Assembly: GCF_001422815.1 (NCBI RefSeq)
Contig: NZ_LMMP01000003.1
Coordinates: 264,185-328,184 of the forward strand
Reading direction: 5' to 3'
DNA length: 64,000 bases
Origin: Methylobacterium sp. Leaf91
GTDB lineage: Bacteria; Pseudomonadota; Alphaproteobacteria; Rhizobiales; Beijerinckiaceae
The notes below the pieces were generated by a model. The model was not told the DNA's origin. It made no database searches and was given only the letters and a program-made list of their open reading frames with translations. Below, in pieces: positions 28,724 to 37,220 of the stretch (positions are counted from its first letter, which is position 1; each line of letters starts with the position of its first letter). The translations under genes were made by a program, and so were the position numbers.

Positions 28724-28749
28724 GACCGGCGAGAGACCGATCTCGACAG

Positions 28750-28787
28750 AACCCGTCCCGGCCATGCCAGGGCGGGTTTCTTTTTTT
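28750..28787 (+). terminator. Rho-independent terminator after the lactate permease
   Basis: A stem of AACCCG(T)CCC with GGGCGGGTT (one bulge) and a 10-base loop is followed by TTTCTTTTTTT. It starts 27 bases after the permease stop. Confidence 0.85.
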
Positions 28788-28866
28788 GGTAGCGATCCCC
28801 TGCCGAAGGCGTTCTCCGGCATCGTCGCGTCTTGCTCTTGGCGCGTCGTGGCCCCACGTCGAATCC

Positions 28867-29391
28867 ATGTTCTTTCGCACGCTCGCCTCGCGCTACTCCC
28901 TGTCGAACCTGCCCGCGCAGGCGACGGAGCGCCTGCGGATCGCACCGCTGGTCCAGGCGGATGCAGAAGCGGTCCGCGCGCTGACCGACGACCCGGCCAT
29001 CACCGGAGTGGTGGATTTCCTCCCAACCCCCTTCACTCTCGACCACGCCCGCCGCCTCATCGGCAGCGGCAAGCCGATGAAGGATTGCTTTCTCGGGGCC
29101 AAGGCCGATGGCGCTCTCGTGGCGGTGATCGGCGTCCATCTGCGCGGAGAACACGCGGTCGAAATCGGATATTGGGTCGGGGGCGCCGCCCGCGGTCGGG
29201 GTTACGGCAGTGAAGCGGTCGCCGGCGTCGTCGCGATTCTGCGCAAGCGCTTCCCCCACCGCTTCATCGTCGCCGAATGCCGGCCGGAGAACGCAGCCTC
29301 TCGCGGGCTGCTGCTCAAGACCGGCTTTCGCGATACCGGCGACGAGGGGCATCGGCCCGGCCGGCGGATCTTCTCGCTGGATCCGGTCTGA
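28867..29391 (+). CDS. GNAT-family N-acetyltransferase (RimJ/RimL-like)
   Basis: A 174-residue acetyl-CoA-dependent acetyltransferase. The N-terminal block ATERLRIAPLVQADAEAVRALTDD and the acetyl-CoA-binding motif A (EIGYWVGGAARGRGYGSEAV, with Q/RGRGYG) near residue 105 are clear, and ENAASRGLLLKTGF matches motif B. This arrangement is the Acetyltransf_3 type that includes RimJ/RimL, but the substrate is unknown. It starts 80 bases after the terminator and is probably its own unit. Confidence 0.9.
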   Translation: MFFRTLASRYSLSNLPAQATERLRIAPLVQADAEAVRALTDDPAITGVVDFLPTPFTLDHARRLIGSGKPMKDCFLGAKADGALVAVIGVHLRGEHAVEIGYWVGGAARGRGYGSEAVAGVVAILRKRFPHRFIVAECRPENAASRGLLLKTGFRDTGDEGHRPGRRIFSLDPV

Positions 29392-29414
29392 ACGGGTCGG
29401 ACGGCCTACGAGCC

Positions 29415-29885
29415 TCAGCGGCTCCGACAATCCTTACCGTACCAGTACCCCGTCCGGGCATCGAAGCCGCCGCCGGAAGCGGCATTGCAGACCGACAAGG
29501 TTTTGTCGCCGACGCGCTGCTGGCTGAGAGCCTTGTAGAGATCCGCGCGGGCTTCGCGCTCGCGGTTCTGCGCGGCGAGATCGGCCTGAATCTGGAGATT
29601 CCGCTCGGCCCGCATGTGCTGGCGGTCCCGGTCGATGTTCATCATGCAGGTCGCGAATCCTTCGGAATCAGGGGCGAACCCGTAACCGGAGCACTGACCG
29701 AGATCGAGCTTCCGCTGCTCCTCCGCAGACACGCATCCGGCAAGGCCGATCGCACAGGCGGCGATTAGGAGCGCACTCCGACCGAACGATCCCGAACGAG
29801 ACACGGTGCCGGGAATCCGGCCGAACTCCGCCTGGGCGACCAGTGCTGGATGCGTGGCAAGGTGAGGCGAGGATTCGAAAGACAT
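29415..29885 (-). CDS. Small Cys-containing lipoprotein, unknown function
   Basis: Up to 156 residues. A signal sequence (SALLIAACAIGLAGC) ends in a clear lipobox. The mature part has a Gly/Tyr CSGYGF motif, CMMNIDRDRQHM, a charged helix (AAQNREREARADLYKAL) and a C-terminal GYWYGKDCRSR; the cysteines (CSGYG, CMM, CNA, KDC) could form disulfides. It resembles many short alphaproteobacterial lipoproteins of unknown role. The ATG at 29885 puts 40 residues before the signal core, so the GTG at 29804 may be the real start. Confidence 0.7.
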   Translation of the reverse strand: MSFESSPHLATHPALVAQAEFGRIPGTVSRSGSFGRSALLIAACAIGLAGCVSAEEQRKLDLGQCSGYGFAPDSEGFATCMMNIDRDRQHMRAERNLQIQADLAAQNREREARADLYKALSQQRVGDKTLSVCNAASGGGFDARTGYWYGKDCRSR

Positions 29886-30145
29886 GACACCGGAACGAAA
29901 GGAGGAATCGATTAGGTATCGATAGCTCCCCTCAGACTAATTTTCGGTTCTTCGTCATCATGGATGGATCGTTAAATCGATCCCGTTCCCCTAAGGGTAT
30001 TCTCGCAATATGCCTGGATTTGGCAGCTTGAATAAGAATGAATTTGTCGGTCGTCGAAACGAATCGCTGACCGCAAAGGCCCTGCAAGTTTGCCTAAGAA
30101 ACATCCCGAGCCGCGGATCATGTGACCCGCGTGCCGGATCATGGC

Positions 30146-31576
30146 CTATTCCGCTGCGATCCGCCCGGTGTCATGTCCCATCCAGGCGGCCAGATCGGCC
30201 CGTGCCCGGTCGGTATAGGCGCGTTTCTTCGCCACCGCCTTTTCAGGCCCCTTGAGACGCTTGCCGCCCTCTCCCTTCGGAGAATGGGCGAGCGGCGGAA
30301 ACAGGCCGAAATTGACGTTCATCGGCTGGAACGAGCGCGGCGCGCCCGCATCCTCGGCGGCGATGTGGCCGCCGGTGATATGGCCGATGAGGGCACCCAG
30401 CGCCGTCGTGGCGGGCAGCGGCTCCAGCGTGTCACCGCGGGCCTCGGCCACGGCGAAGCGCCCGGCCATGAGGCCGATGGCGGCGCTCTCGACATACCCC
30501 TCGCAACCGGTGATCTGGCCGGCGAAGCGCAAGCTCGGGCGTGCCTTCAGGCGGAGCGTCGCGTCGAGGAGACGGGGCGAGTCGAGATAGGTGTTGCGGT
30601 GCAGCCCACCGAGACGCGCGAATTCCGCGTTCTTAAGGCCGGGAATCGTGCGGAACACCCGGACCTGTTCGGAATAGGTCAGCTTCGTCTGGAAGCCGAC
30701 CATGTTGTAGAGCGTGCCCAACGCGTTGTCCTGACGAAGCTGGACGATGGCGCAAGCCTTCACGGTGGGGTCGTGCGGGTTGGTGAGGCCGACGGGCTTC
30801 ATCGGGCCGTGACGCAGCGTCTCGGGGCCGCGCTCGGCCATGACCTCGATCGGCAGGCAGCCATCGAAATAGGGGGTGGTCGCCTCCCATTCCTTGAAAC
30901 CGATCTTGTCGCCCTCGATCAACGCCTGGATGAAGGCGTCGTACTGTTCGCGATTCATCGGGCAGTTGATGTAATCCGCCCCCGTGCCGCCGGGGCCGAC
31001 CTTGTCGTAACGCGACTGGAACCACGCCTTGTCCATGTCGATGGAGTCGCGGTGGACGATGGGCGCGATGGCATCGAAAAAGGCGAGGGCCTCGGCGCCG
31101 GTGAGCGCGCGGATCGCCTGCGCCAGGGCTGGCGAAGTGAGGGGGCCGGTGGCGATGATGGTCCGGCCCCATTCCTCCGGCGGCAGGCCCTCGATCTCCT
31201 CGCGTTCGATCGTGACGAGGGGATGCGCCTCCAGGGCGGCGGTGACGGCAGCGGCGAACCCGTCGCGGTCCACGGCCAGCGCACCCCCGGCCGGGACCTG
31301 GTTGGCATCGGCCGCGCGCAGGATCAGCGACCCGAGCGTCCGCATTTCCTGGTGCAACAGGCCGACGGCGTTGCCGTTGGCATCGTCCGAGCGGAACGAA
31401 TTCGAGCAGACGAGCTCGGCGAGATCCCGGCTCTTATGCGCCTCCGTGCCGCGCACGGGCCGCATCTCGTGGAGAATGACAGGATGGCCGCTCTCGGCGA
31501 TCTGCCAGGCGGCCTCCGACCCGGCGAGGCCGCCGCCGACGATATGGATGGGGGAAGTGTCTGCTCGGTCCGTCAT
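30146..31576 (-). CDS. trmFO: tRNA (uracil-54-C5)-methyltransferase, folate-dependent
   Basis: A 476-residue FAD protein that makes ribothymidine-54 in tRNA with methylenetetrahydrofolate. The FAD-binding [14 protein letters not shown] is near residue 15. Diagnostic blocks are [27 protein letters not shown] and [13 protein letters not shown]. The C-terminal [22 protein letters not shown] is standard. ATG 31576 is preferred over a GTG two codons earlier. It is followed upstream (31608) by the HtrA-like gene on the same strand, separated by 31 bases. Confidence 0.96.
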   Translation of the reverse strand: MTDRADTSPIHIVGGGLAGSEAAWQIAESGHPVILHEMRPVRGTEAHKSRDLAELVCSNSFRSDDANGNAVGLLHQEMRTLGSLILRAADANQVPAGGALAVDRDGFAAAVTAALEAHPLVTIEREEIEGLPPEEWGRTIIATGPLTSPALAQAIRALTGAEALAFFDAIAPIVHRDSIDMDKAWFQSRYDKVGPGGTGADYINCPMNREQYDAFIQALIEGDKIGFKEWEATTPYFDGCLPIEVMAERGPETLRHGPMKPVGLTNPHDPTVKACAIVQLRQDNALGTLYNMVGFQTKLTYSEQVRVFRTIPGLKNAEFARLGGLHRNTYLDSPRLLDATLRLKARPSLRFAGQITGCEGYVESAAIGLMAGRFAVAEARGDTLEPLPATTALGALIGHITGGHIAAEDAGAPRSFQPMNVNFGLFPPLAHSPKGEGGKRLKGPEKAVAKKRAYTDRARADLAAWMGHDTGRIAAE

Positions 31577-31607
31577 GGTCACGGGATAGACCCGTGACCC
31601 GCCCCGA

Positions 31608-32582
31608 TCAATGCAGCTGCGGCGAGACGAGGAAGCGTTCGCGGTCGCTCGACGTCACGGTCAGCTTGATCGGGCGTCCCTCCCGCTCGATCGTGAGAGG
31701 GACCCGCACCCCGGCCTCGCCCAGCGCCCAGATCTGGCGGAAGAACCCGGCGAGATCCTCCACCGGCTCGCCCGCGACAGCGGCGAGCACGTCGCCCACG
31801 CGCAGGTCCGCGCTCTCGGCCGGCCCGTCATCGGCCAAGCCCATCACCACCACCGCGCCGTCATTGTCGCTGGCATAGAGGCCGAGCCAGGGCCGGGTCG
31901 GCCGGTCCGCCCGCCCGCGTGTGGTCAGGTCATCGAGGATCGGTGGCAGGAGGTCGATGGGAACGACGAGGTTGATCGCCTTCGGACCCTCGGTCCCGCC
32001 CTGCTGCAGCTGCAGGGAGCCGATGCCGAGGAGGTCGCCCGCCGGGCCGATCAAGGCCGTACCGCCCCAATGCGGGTGAGACGGCGCGGTGAACAGGGCC
32101 TCGTCGAGGACGTACTCCCAGTAGCCGGCGAATTCCTGCCGGGCGATCAGCTTGGCGGCGACGCTGCGCGTGCGCCCCCCAGCCCCGGCCACCACGGCCT
32201 TGTCGCCGATCTTCAGGCTCTCCGAGCGCCCGATGGGAAGCGGCGGCAGCCGCAGATCGCCCAATGCCTGGACGAGGCCGAACCCGGTCACGGCATCGAA
32301 GCCGACCACGTGGCCCGGGACCGAGCGCCCGTCATGGGTGGTCATCCAGACGCTCTCCGCCTCGGTGACGAGGTAGCCGATGGTGAGGACGAGGCCGTCC
32401 TCGCGGATCACCACGCCGTTCCCGGCGCGTTCCGTCCCCAGGGTTTCCGCCGTGAACGCCTCGGGCGGGATGCGCGTGGAGAGCGACACCATGGCCGAAA
32501 GGGCCCTGTCGAGATCGTACGCGTAATCGCCGGCCTTGGGCTGCACGGCGGAGGGAATCTTCCAGTCTCCGTGCGACGTCAT
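31608..32582 (-). CDS. HtrA/S1C-like PDZ protein, catalytically dead
   Basis: A 324-residue protein with a trypsin-like half (about residues 45-230) and a C-terminal PDZ domain (about 240-315, [11 protein letters not shown] ... [15 protein letters not shown]). The fold is like DegP, but the triad is gone: TNYHVV is replaced by TIGYLV, the Asp block reads [10 protein letters not shown], and the GNSGG site reads HWGGTAL. There is no signal peptide, so a cytoplasmic location is possible. ATG 32582 is chosen because the open frame before it lacks S1C similarity. It probably binds peptides without cutting. Confidence 0.85.
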   Translation of the reverse strand: MTSHGDWKIPSAVQPKAGDYAYDLDRALSAMVSLSTRIPPEAFTAETLGTERAGNGVVIREDGLVLTIGYLVTEAESVWMTTHDGRSVPGHVVGFDAVTGFGLVQALGDLRLPPLPIGRSESLKIGDKAVVAGAGGRTRSVAAKLIARQEFAGYWEYVLDEALFTAPSHPHWGGTALIGPAGDLLGIGSLQLQQGGTEGPKAINLVVPIDLLPPILDDLTTRGRADRPTRPWLGLYASDNDGAVVVMGLADDGPAESADLRVGDVLAAVAGEPVEDLAGFFRQIWALGEAGVRVPLTIEREGRPIKLTVTSSDRERFLVSPQLH

Positions 32583-32863
32583 CAATCCCGTATCCCTGTC
32601 CTGCGCCTCGGACCCATGAGCTCTGGCGGATCCGCAGAGCGTGGGGGTCATCGGTTCCATCCGGGAGATAGGTCGCCGGCTCGCCATCGAACACCCTGCG
32701 CAGGTCGGGAGCGTGACAGAGGTGCGCCGATCCACATCGATCGCCCGCAACACAGTAGCCTAGGCCCGTGCGCTCGATTAAGACTTGGGTTAACGTTCAC
32801 GCCAGATGGAACGGCTGCGCCATGTCCTGTCGAGTCTTGTCTTGTCGAGAGGACGCCTGACCC

Positions 32864-33415
32864 TTGCGTGACGATGCGGCACTGGCGCGCCTGATCTCGG
32901 CGGTCGCATCCGGCAACGAGCAGGCTTTGCGCGCGCTCTACGATCTGACCGCCCCGAAACTTTTCGGCATCGTGCTCCGTATCCAGCGAGATCGCGGCAT
33001 GGCGGAAGACGTGCTCCAGGATGTCTTCCTGCGGATATGGCAAAGTGCCGGCTCGTTCTCTCCGGAGGCGGGTCGCCCCTTGCCCTGGCTCTGCGCCATC
33101 GCCCGTAACCGGGCGATCGACGGGGTCCGCCGCAAGGGAGAGGTCCAGGGGCCGGTGACCGAGGACGGGGAGGATTGGGTGGAACGGCTCGCCGATCCCC
33201 ACAACAGCGAGGAGGCGATTCTCGGGCGCGATGCCCTGCGCGCCTGCCTGTCCCGCCTGGAGGCGACGCAGCGCGACTGCATCGTCCTCGCCTATTGCGA
33301 GGGGCATTCCCGGGAAGAACTGGCAGAACGGTTCGCGCGTCCCGTCAACACCATCAAGACGTGGCTGCATCGCGGGCTAGCGGCCCTGCGGGGCTGCCTG
33401 GAGGGGCCGGCATGA
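32864..33415 (+). CDS. ECF RNA polymerase sigma factor (SigK-like)
   Basis: A 183-residue sigma factor. Region 2 is visible as AEDVLQDVFLRIWQSAGSF near residue 47 and PLPWLCAIARNRAIDGVRRKG; region 4 as HSREELAERFARPVNTIKTWLHRGLAALR near the C-terminus. The start is TTG 32864 (MRDDAALARL), with no better codon. Its last bases overlap the ATGA of a cognate anti-sigma gene, which is the typical SigK-RskA pair. The upstream gap to the HtrA-like gene, about 280 bases, should hold its own promoter. Confidence 0.92.
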   Translation: MRDDAALARLISAVASGNEQALRALYDLTAPKLFGIVLRIQRDRGMAEDVLQDVFLRIWQSAGSFSPEAGRPLPWLCAIARNRAIDGVRRKGEVQGPVTEDGEDWVERLADPHNSEEAILGRDALRACLSRLEATQRDCIVLAYCEGHSREELAERFARPVNTIKTWLHRGLAALRGCLEGPA

Positions 33416-34125
33416 CCGAAGACCCCACCGAGCGCGATCTTCGCGCCGCCGAATACGTCATCGGTACGCTCGACGCCACCGAGCGCGCCGCCATGGACCT
33501 GGAGCTCGCCGTCGACCCCGCCGCTCGCGCCGCCGTGCGGGAGTGGGAGCGTCGCCTGGCCCCTCTCGCCGCCGTCATTCCCGAGATCGAACCGGGCGAG
33601 GGCGTATGGCCGGCAATCCTGCGCGCGCTGCCCAACCGGGCCTCCCCGTCTCCGGCGGCGAACGACAACCGCGTGGCCGCCCTATCGCGCAAGCTCGGCC
33701 TGTGGCGGGCCGCAGCGGCGGGTGCAGGGGTGCTGGCGGCCGGGCTCGCCCTGTTCATCGCATTCGGCCCCCGCCCCGGTGGGGAGGGCGAGACACGCTA
33801 CGTCGCCGTGGTCTCCAGCGGCGGCGAGGCTCCGGCCCTCATCGTCAGCATCGATACGGTGGCGGGAACCGCACGAGTGCGCCCGGTCGGCGCCGAGGCG
33901 CCGGCGGGACGCAGCCTCGAATTGTGGTATGTGGGAGCCGACAAGACGCCGAAATCCCTCGGGCTGATCGGCAAGGACGCGGCACGCGTGGCCCTGCCCG
34001 CCGGGTCCGATGCCGCGCGGCGCGGAGAGGGTGTCTTCGCCGTCTCGGTGGAGCCGCCGAACGGTTCTGCCACCGGCCTGCCGACCGGCCCCGTCGTCTA
34101 TACTGGCAAGCTCATCCGCGATTGA
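33412..34125 (+). CDS. Anti-sigma factor, RskA family
   Basis: A 237-residue membrane protein. The N-terminal cytoplasmic part (RDLRAAEYVIGTLDATERAAMD ... AVREWERRLAPL) is the sigma-binding anti-sigma domain. One membrane helix lies near residues 105-125 (GAGVLAAGLALFIAF), and the periplasmic RskA domain contains ELWYVGADKTPKSLGLI and the terminal TGPVVYTGKLI. It overlaps the sigma gene by four bases. It should release the sigma factor on an extracytoplasmic signal. Confidence 0.93.
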   Translation: MTEDPTERDLRAAEYVIGTLDATERAAMDLELAVDPAARAAVREWERRLAPLAAVIPEIEPGEGVWPAILRALPNRASPSPAANDNRVAALSRKLGLWRAAAAGAGVLAAGLALFIAFGPRPGGEGETRYVAVVSSGGEAPALIVSIDTVAGTARVRPVGAEAPAGRSLELWYVGADKTPKSLGLIGKDAARVALPAGSDAARRGEGVFAVSVEPPNGSATGLPTGPVVYTGKLIRD

Positions 34126-34165
34126 GGGCGGCCCGGATTGGGGCCCGCCACAATGGAGCCCTCCC

Positions 34166-34963
34166 ATGCCGCGCTTCGCCGCGAACCTGACGCTACTCTT
34201 CACCGAGCATGCCTTCCTCGACCGGTTCGAGGCCGCGTCCCGTGCCGGGTTCACGGCGGTGGAGTTCCTGTTCCCCTACGAGCATTCTCCGGACGACATC
34301 GCCAGGCGTCTCGCCGCGAATGGCCTGGACCTCGTCCTGTTCAACATGCCGCCGGGGGATTGGGCAACCGGCGACCGAGGGCTCGCCGCCTTGCCGGAAC
34401 GGTTCGACGAGATGCAGGCCGGGGTCGAGACAGCGCTCGCCTACGCGCTCGCCGCGGGCTGCCCCCGCCTGCACCTGATGGCGGGCATGGCCAACCGGCA
34501 GGATGACCACGCCATGGAAGCGTATCGCCGGTCCGTGCGATATGCAGCCGAACGCCTTGCCCGGCATGGCATCGACCTCCTGATCGAGCCGATCAACCGC
34601 CGCTCCATGCCGGGCTATTTTCTTGACGATGTCGATGCCGCCGCCGAACTCGTCGCGGCATTGCGCGCGGAGGGTCTCACCAACCTCAAGCTCCAGTTCG
34701 ACATCTTTCATTGTCAGATCCTGCACGGAGACGTGACAATGCGGCTGGCTCGCCTCCTGCCGCTGATTAGCCATGTCCAGGTCGCGAGCGTACCGGCGCG
34801 CCACGAGCCCGGTACGGGGGAGGTGAACGACGCCTTCGTCTTCACCGAACTCGACAGGCTTGGATATTCGGGCTCGGTCGGGTGCGAGTACAATCCGCGT
34901 GGCCGAACCGAGGATGGGCTCGGCTGGCTGAGCACCCGTGCGGGCGGACGAGCCCGGATTTAG
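34166..34963 (+). CDS. hyi: Hydroxypyruvate isomerase / 2-oxo-tetronate isomerase family
   Basis: A 265-residue TIM-barrel sugar isomerase. The family start MPRFAANLTLLFTEHAFLDRF, the block AGFTAVEFLFPYE near residue 32, LLIEPINRR near residue 140 and KLQFDIFHCQILHGD near residue 180 are standard, with metal-binding Glu, Asp and His. Hyi interconverts hydroxypyruvate and tartronate semialdehyde; OtnI in the same family acts on 2-oxo-tetronates. No glyoxylate-carboligase or reductase genes are adjacent, so the substrate is open. Confidence 0.85.
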   Translation: MPRFAANLTLLFTEHAFLDRFEAASRAGFTAVEFLFPYEHSPDDIARRLAANGLDLVLFNMPPGDWATGDRGLAALPERFDEMQAGVETALAYALAAGCPRLHLMAGMANRQDDHAMEAYRRSVRYAAERLARHGIDLLIEPINRRSMPGYFLDDVDAAAELVAALRAEGLTNLKLQFDIFHCQILHGDVTMRLARLLPLISHVQVASVPARHEPGTGEVNDAFVFTELDRLGYSGSVGCEYNPRGRTEDGLGWLSTRAGGRARI

Positions 34964-35142
34964 CGCCGTGAGGTCGGTTCCCCCTCGGAGCCGATAAAGC
35001 ATACCGCTTCCACCTGGCATGGTTGACCACGGAGGAGTGGGACCATCAATTGTTTATGACGCGGCATCGTGGTTAGGGACTGCCCCGGCCGGCTCGAACG
35101 GCCAAGCTTCGAGAAGCTTTTCCTCAAGGGGCAGATCAATCG

Positions 35143-36687
35143 ATGGCCGACCTCTTCAAACCCGTTGCCCTGACGGGGAATGCCGTCGTGGACAGCCTCA
35201 TCCTCGGCGGCGCCTGGAACGCCGCGACCCTGACCTACGGGTTCAAGGCGCAGGACATCGATGCGAACGGGATCGACGATTTCTCCGAGGGCGACTGGAA
35301 GGCGTTCTACAGGGAGATCTACGACACCGTCAGCAGCGTCGCGAATGTCGATTTCGTCGAAGGCAGCGTGGCGCGGGCCCAATTGATCCAGCGGCTCGAT
35401 GTCGGCGGAGGCGGCGAATCCGGCACGCCCGCCCCGGGCGTCACCTCGCTGGAAACCGCGGTGGGCATCGACCCGACGAGCGTGAAAGGGGCCGCCGACG
35501 TGGTCCGCCTCGGCACCTATTCCGAAACCTGGATCCACGAGATCGGCCACAGCCTTGGCCTCGGCCACCCCCATGACGGGGAGAACGGCAAGCTGCCGGG
35601 CGTCGTCGAGCCCGGCGATTTCGGCACCGGCAACCTCAACTCCCAGATCTATACGGTGATGGGCTACACCTTCCCGTTCTGGGGCGAGGACAACCCGTTC
35701 ACGCCCGAGCGCGACGAGAACACCGCGCTCAATGCCCAGCCGGGCTCCTTCGGGGCCATCGACATCGCAGCCCTGCAGCATCTCTACGGAGCCCGCGCCC
35801 ACAACGCCGGCAACGACGTCTATCGCTTCAGCGACGATGTCGATGCCAATCGCGGTTACACCACGATCTGGGATACGGGCGGCTCCGATACGATCGTCTA
35901 TGAGGGGTCGAGCGCGGCCAAGATCGACCTGCGCGCGGCGACCCTGAAAGCCGAGATCGGCGGGGGCGGCTGGCTCTCGACGTCGGAAACCCTGACCGGC
36001 GGCGTGACCATCGCCAATGGCGTCTCCATCGAGAAGGCGAAGGGCGGGGCGGGCGACGACATCCTCATCGGCAATGACGGCGCCAATCGACTCGACGGCG
36101 GACGGGGGGCCGACCGCATGAGCGGTGGGCTCGGAAACGACACCTATGTCACGGACGGCCGCGACACGATCGAGGAGGCGGCCCGGAGCGGTACGGATCA
36201 GGTGCTGAGTTCGGCCAGCCACCGCCTCGGCACGAATCTCGAAACTCTGAGGCTCATCGGCTCGAAGGCCGTCGATGGCATCGGCAACGCCGTCGCCAAT
36301 ACGATCACCGGCAACGGCGCCGGCAACATGCTGACGGGCGGAGCCGGAAACGACGTTCTCACCGGCGGGGAGGGGGCGGATACCTTCCTGTTTCGCACGC
36401 GGCCCGGAACCGGCAACACCGATCACATCCGCGATTTCTCCGTCGCCGAGGATGTCGTCGCGCTCTCGAGCAAGGTCTTCGCGGCCCTTCGCGCCGGCCC
36501 CCTCGCGGAGAAAGCTTTCAAGGACCTTTCATCAGGGCGGGCCGATGCGGATGACCGCGTTCTCTACGACGCCACGACCGGCACCCTCTCCTACGATGCC
36601 GACGGGAGCGGAGCCGGCACCGCCCGCACCTTCGCCGTCATCGATACGAAAGTGCATTTGACCTTCGCGGATATGCTCGTCGTCTAG
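35143..36687 (+). CDS. Serralysin-like M10 metalloprotease with RTX repeats
   Basis: A 514-residue protein with no signal peptide. The zinc site HEIGHSLGLGHPH is near residue 132 (HExxHxxGxxH) and the Met-turn is in YTVMGYTF near residue 172. A C-terminal RTX part from about residue 305 carries calcium-binding nonapeptides (GGAGDDILIG, LDGGRGADRM, GGAGNDVLTGGEGADTF), followed by a terminal secretion region ending in FADMLVV. This is the layout of type I-secreted proteases. No type I secretion genes are adjacent. Confidence 0.93.
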   Translation: MADLFKPVALTGNAVVDSLILGGAWNAATLTYGFKAQDIDANGIDDFSEGDWKAFYREIYDTVSSVANVDFVEGSVARAQLIQRLDVGGGGESGTPAPGVTSLETAVGIDPTSVKGAADVVRLGTYSETWIHEIGHSLGLGHPHDGENGKLPGVVEPGDFGTGNLNSQIYTVMGYTFPFWGEDNPFTPERDENTALNAQPGSFGAIDIAALQHLYGARAHNAGNDVYRFSDDVDANRGYTTIWDTGGSDTIVYEGSSAAKIDLRAATLKAEIGGGGWLSTSETLTGGVTIANGVSIEKAKGGAGDDILIGNDGANRLDGGRGADRMSGGLGNDTYVTDGRDTIEEAARSGTDQVLSSASHRLGTNLETLRLIGSKAVDGIGNAVANTITGNGAGNMLTGGAGNDVLTGGEGADTFLFRTRPGTGNTDHIRDFSVAEDVVALSSKVFAALRAGPLAEKAFKDLSSGRADADDRVLYDATTGTLSYDADGSGAGTARTFAVIDTKVHLTFADMLVV

Positions 36688-36779
36688 GGTTCCCGCCGTC
36701 GACAAGGCGACTGGTCCGGCGTCGAGAGGGCAAGCGGTGCCGCCCCTGAGCGATAGTGTCCAAGGGCGATGCGGAAGCC

Positions 36780-37205
36780 TCACTTCCTGGCGGGATCGGT
36801 CCGCTTCAGGATCGCCTCCATCTGGGCGATCTCGGTTTCCTGAGTCTTGACGATGGCTTCGGCCAGGGAGCGGACCTCCGGATCCTTCGAGTATTGGAGG
36901 GCGACCTTGGCCATGGCCAATGCGCCCTTGTGATGCGGGATCATGCCAGCGGCGAAGTCGCGGTCGACGTCTCCGGAATAGCGGATCTCCATGTCGCCAT
37001 GCATGCGCATGCTCGCCTCTTTGAAGGCGCGGGTCGCCGGGGTGTCGGCGGCCTTGCCCTTCGCGGCGGGCTTCGACCCGTGGTCATGGCTGTGCGAATG
37101 GGTGGTGCCGTCCTCATGGCGGTGCTCTTCGGCCGCGAGGACCAGTGAGGCGAGGGGCAGAGCCAGGATCGCGGCCAGGATCGCGGGGAGGGCTGTCTTC
37201 GTCAT
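36780..37205 (-). CDS. DUF305 exported protein of the metal-efflux operon
   Basis: A 141-residue protein with a signal peptide ([15 protein letters not shown]) and a His-rich N-terminus ([18 protein letters not shown]). The DUF305 signature [19 protein letters not shown] is near residue 82, with [11 protein letters not shown] before it. DUF305 proteins are ferritin-like helical bundles often found with copper genes. It starts 15 bases after the RND pump gene and is the last gene of a reverse-strand operon, so it probably helps bind or hand over metal in the periplasm. Confidence 0.92.
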   Translation of the reverse strand: MTKTALPAILAAILALPLASLVLAAEEHRHEDGTTHSHSHDHGSKPAAKGKAADTPATRAFKEASMRMHGDMEIRYSGDVDRDFAAGMIPHHKGALAMAKVALQYSKDPEVRSLAEAIVKTQETEIAQMEAILKRTDPARK

Positions 37206-37220
37206 GGGAGTTCCCTGTCG

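Noticed and set aside
30010..30145. Possible small forward gene starting MPGFGSLNKNEF
   Set aside because: It has no ribosome site or motif and would run into the end of trmFO on the other strand.
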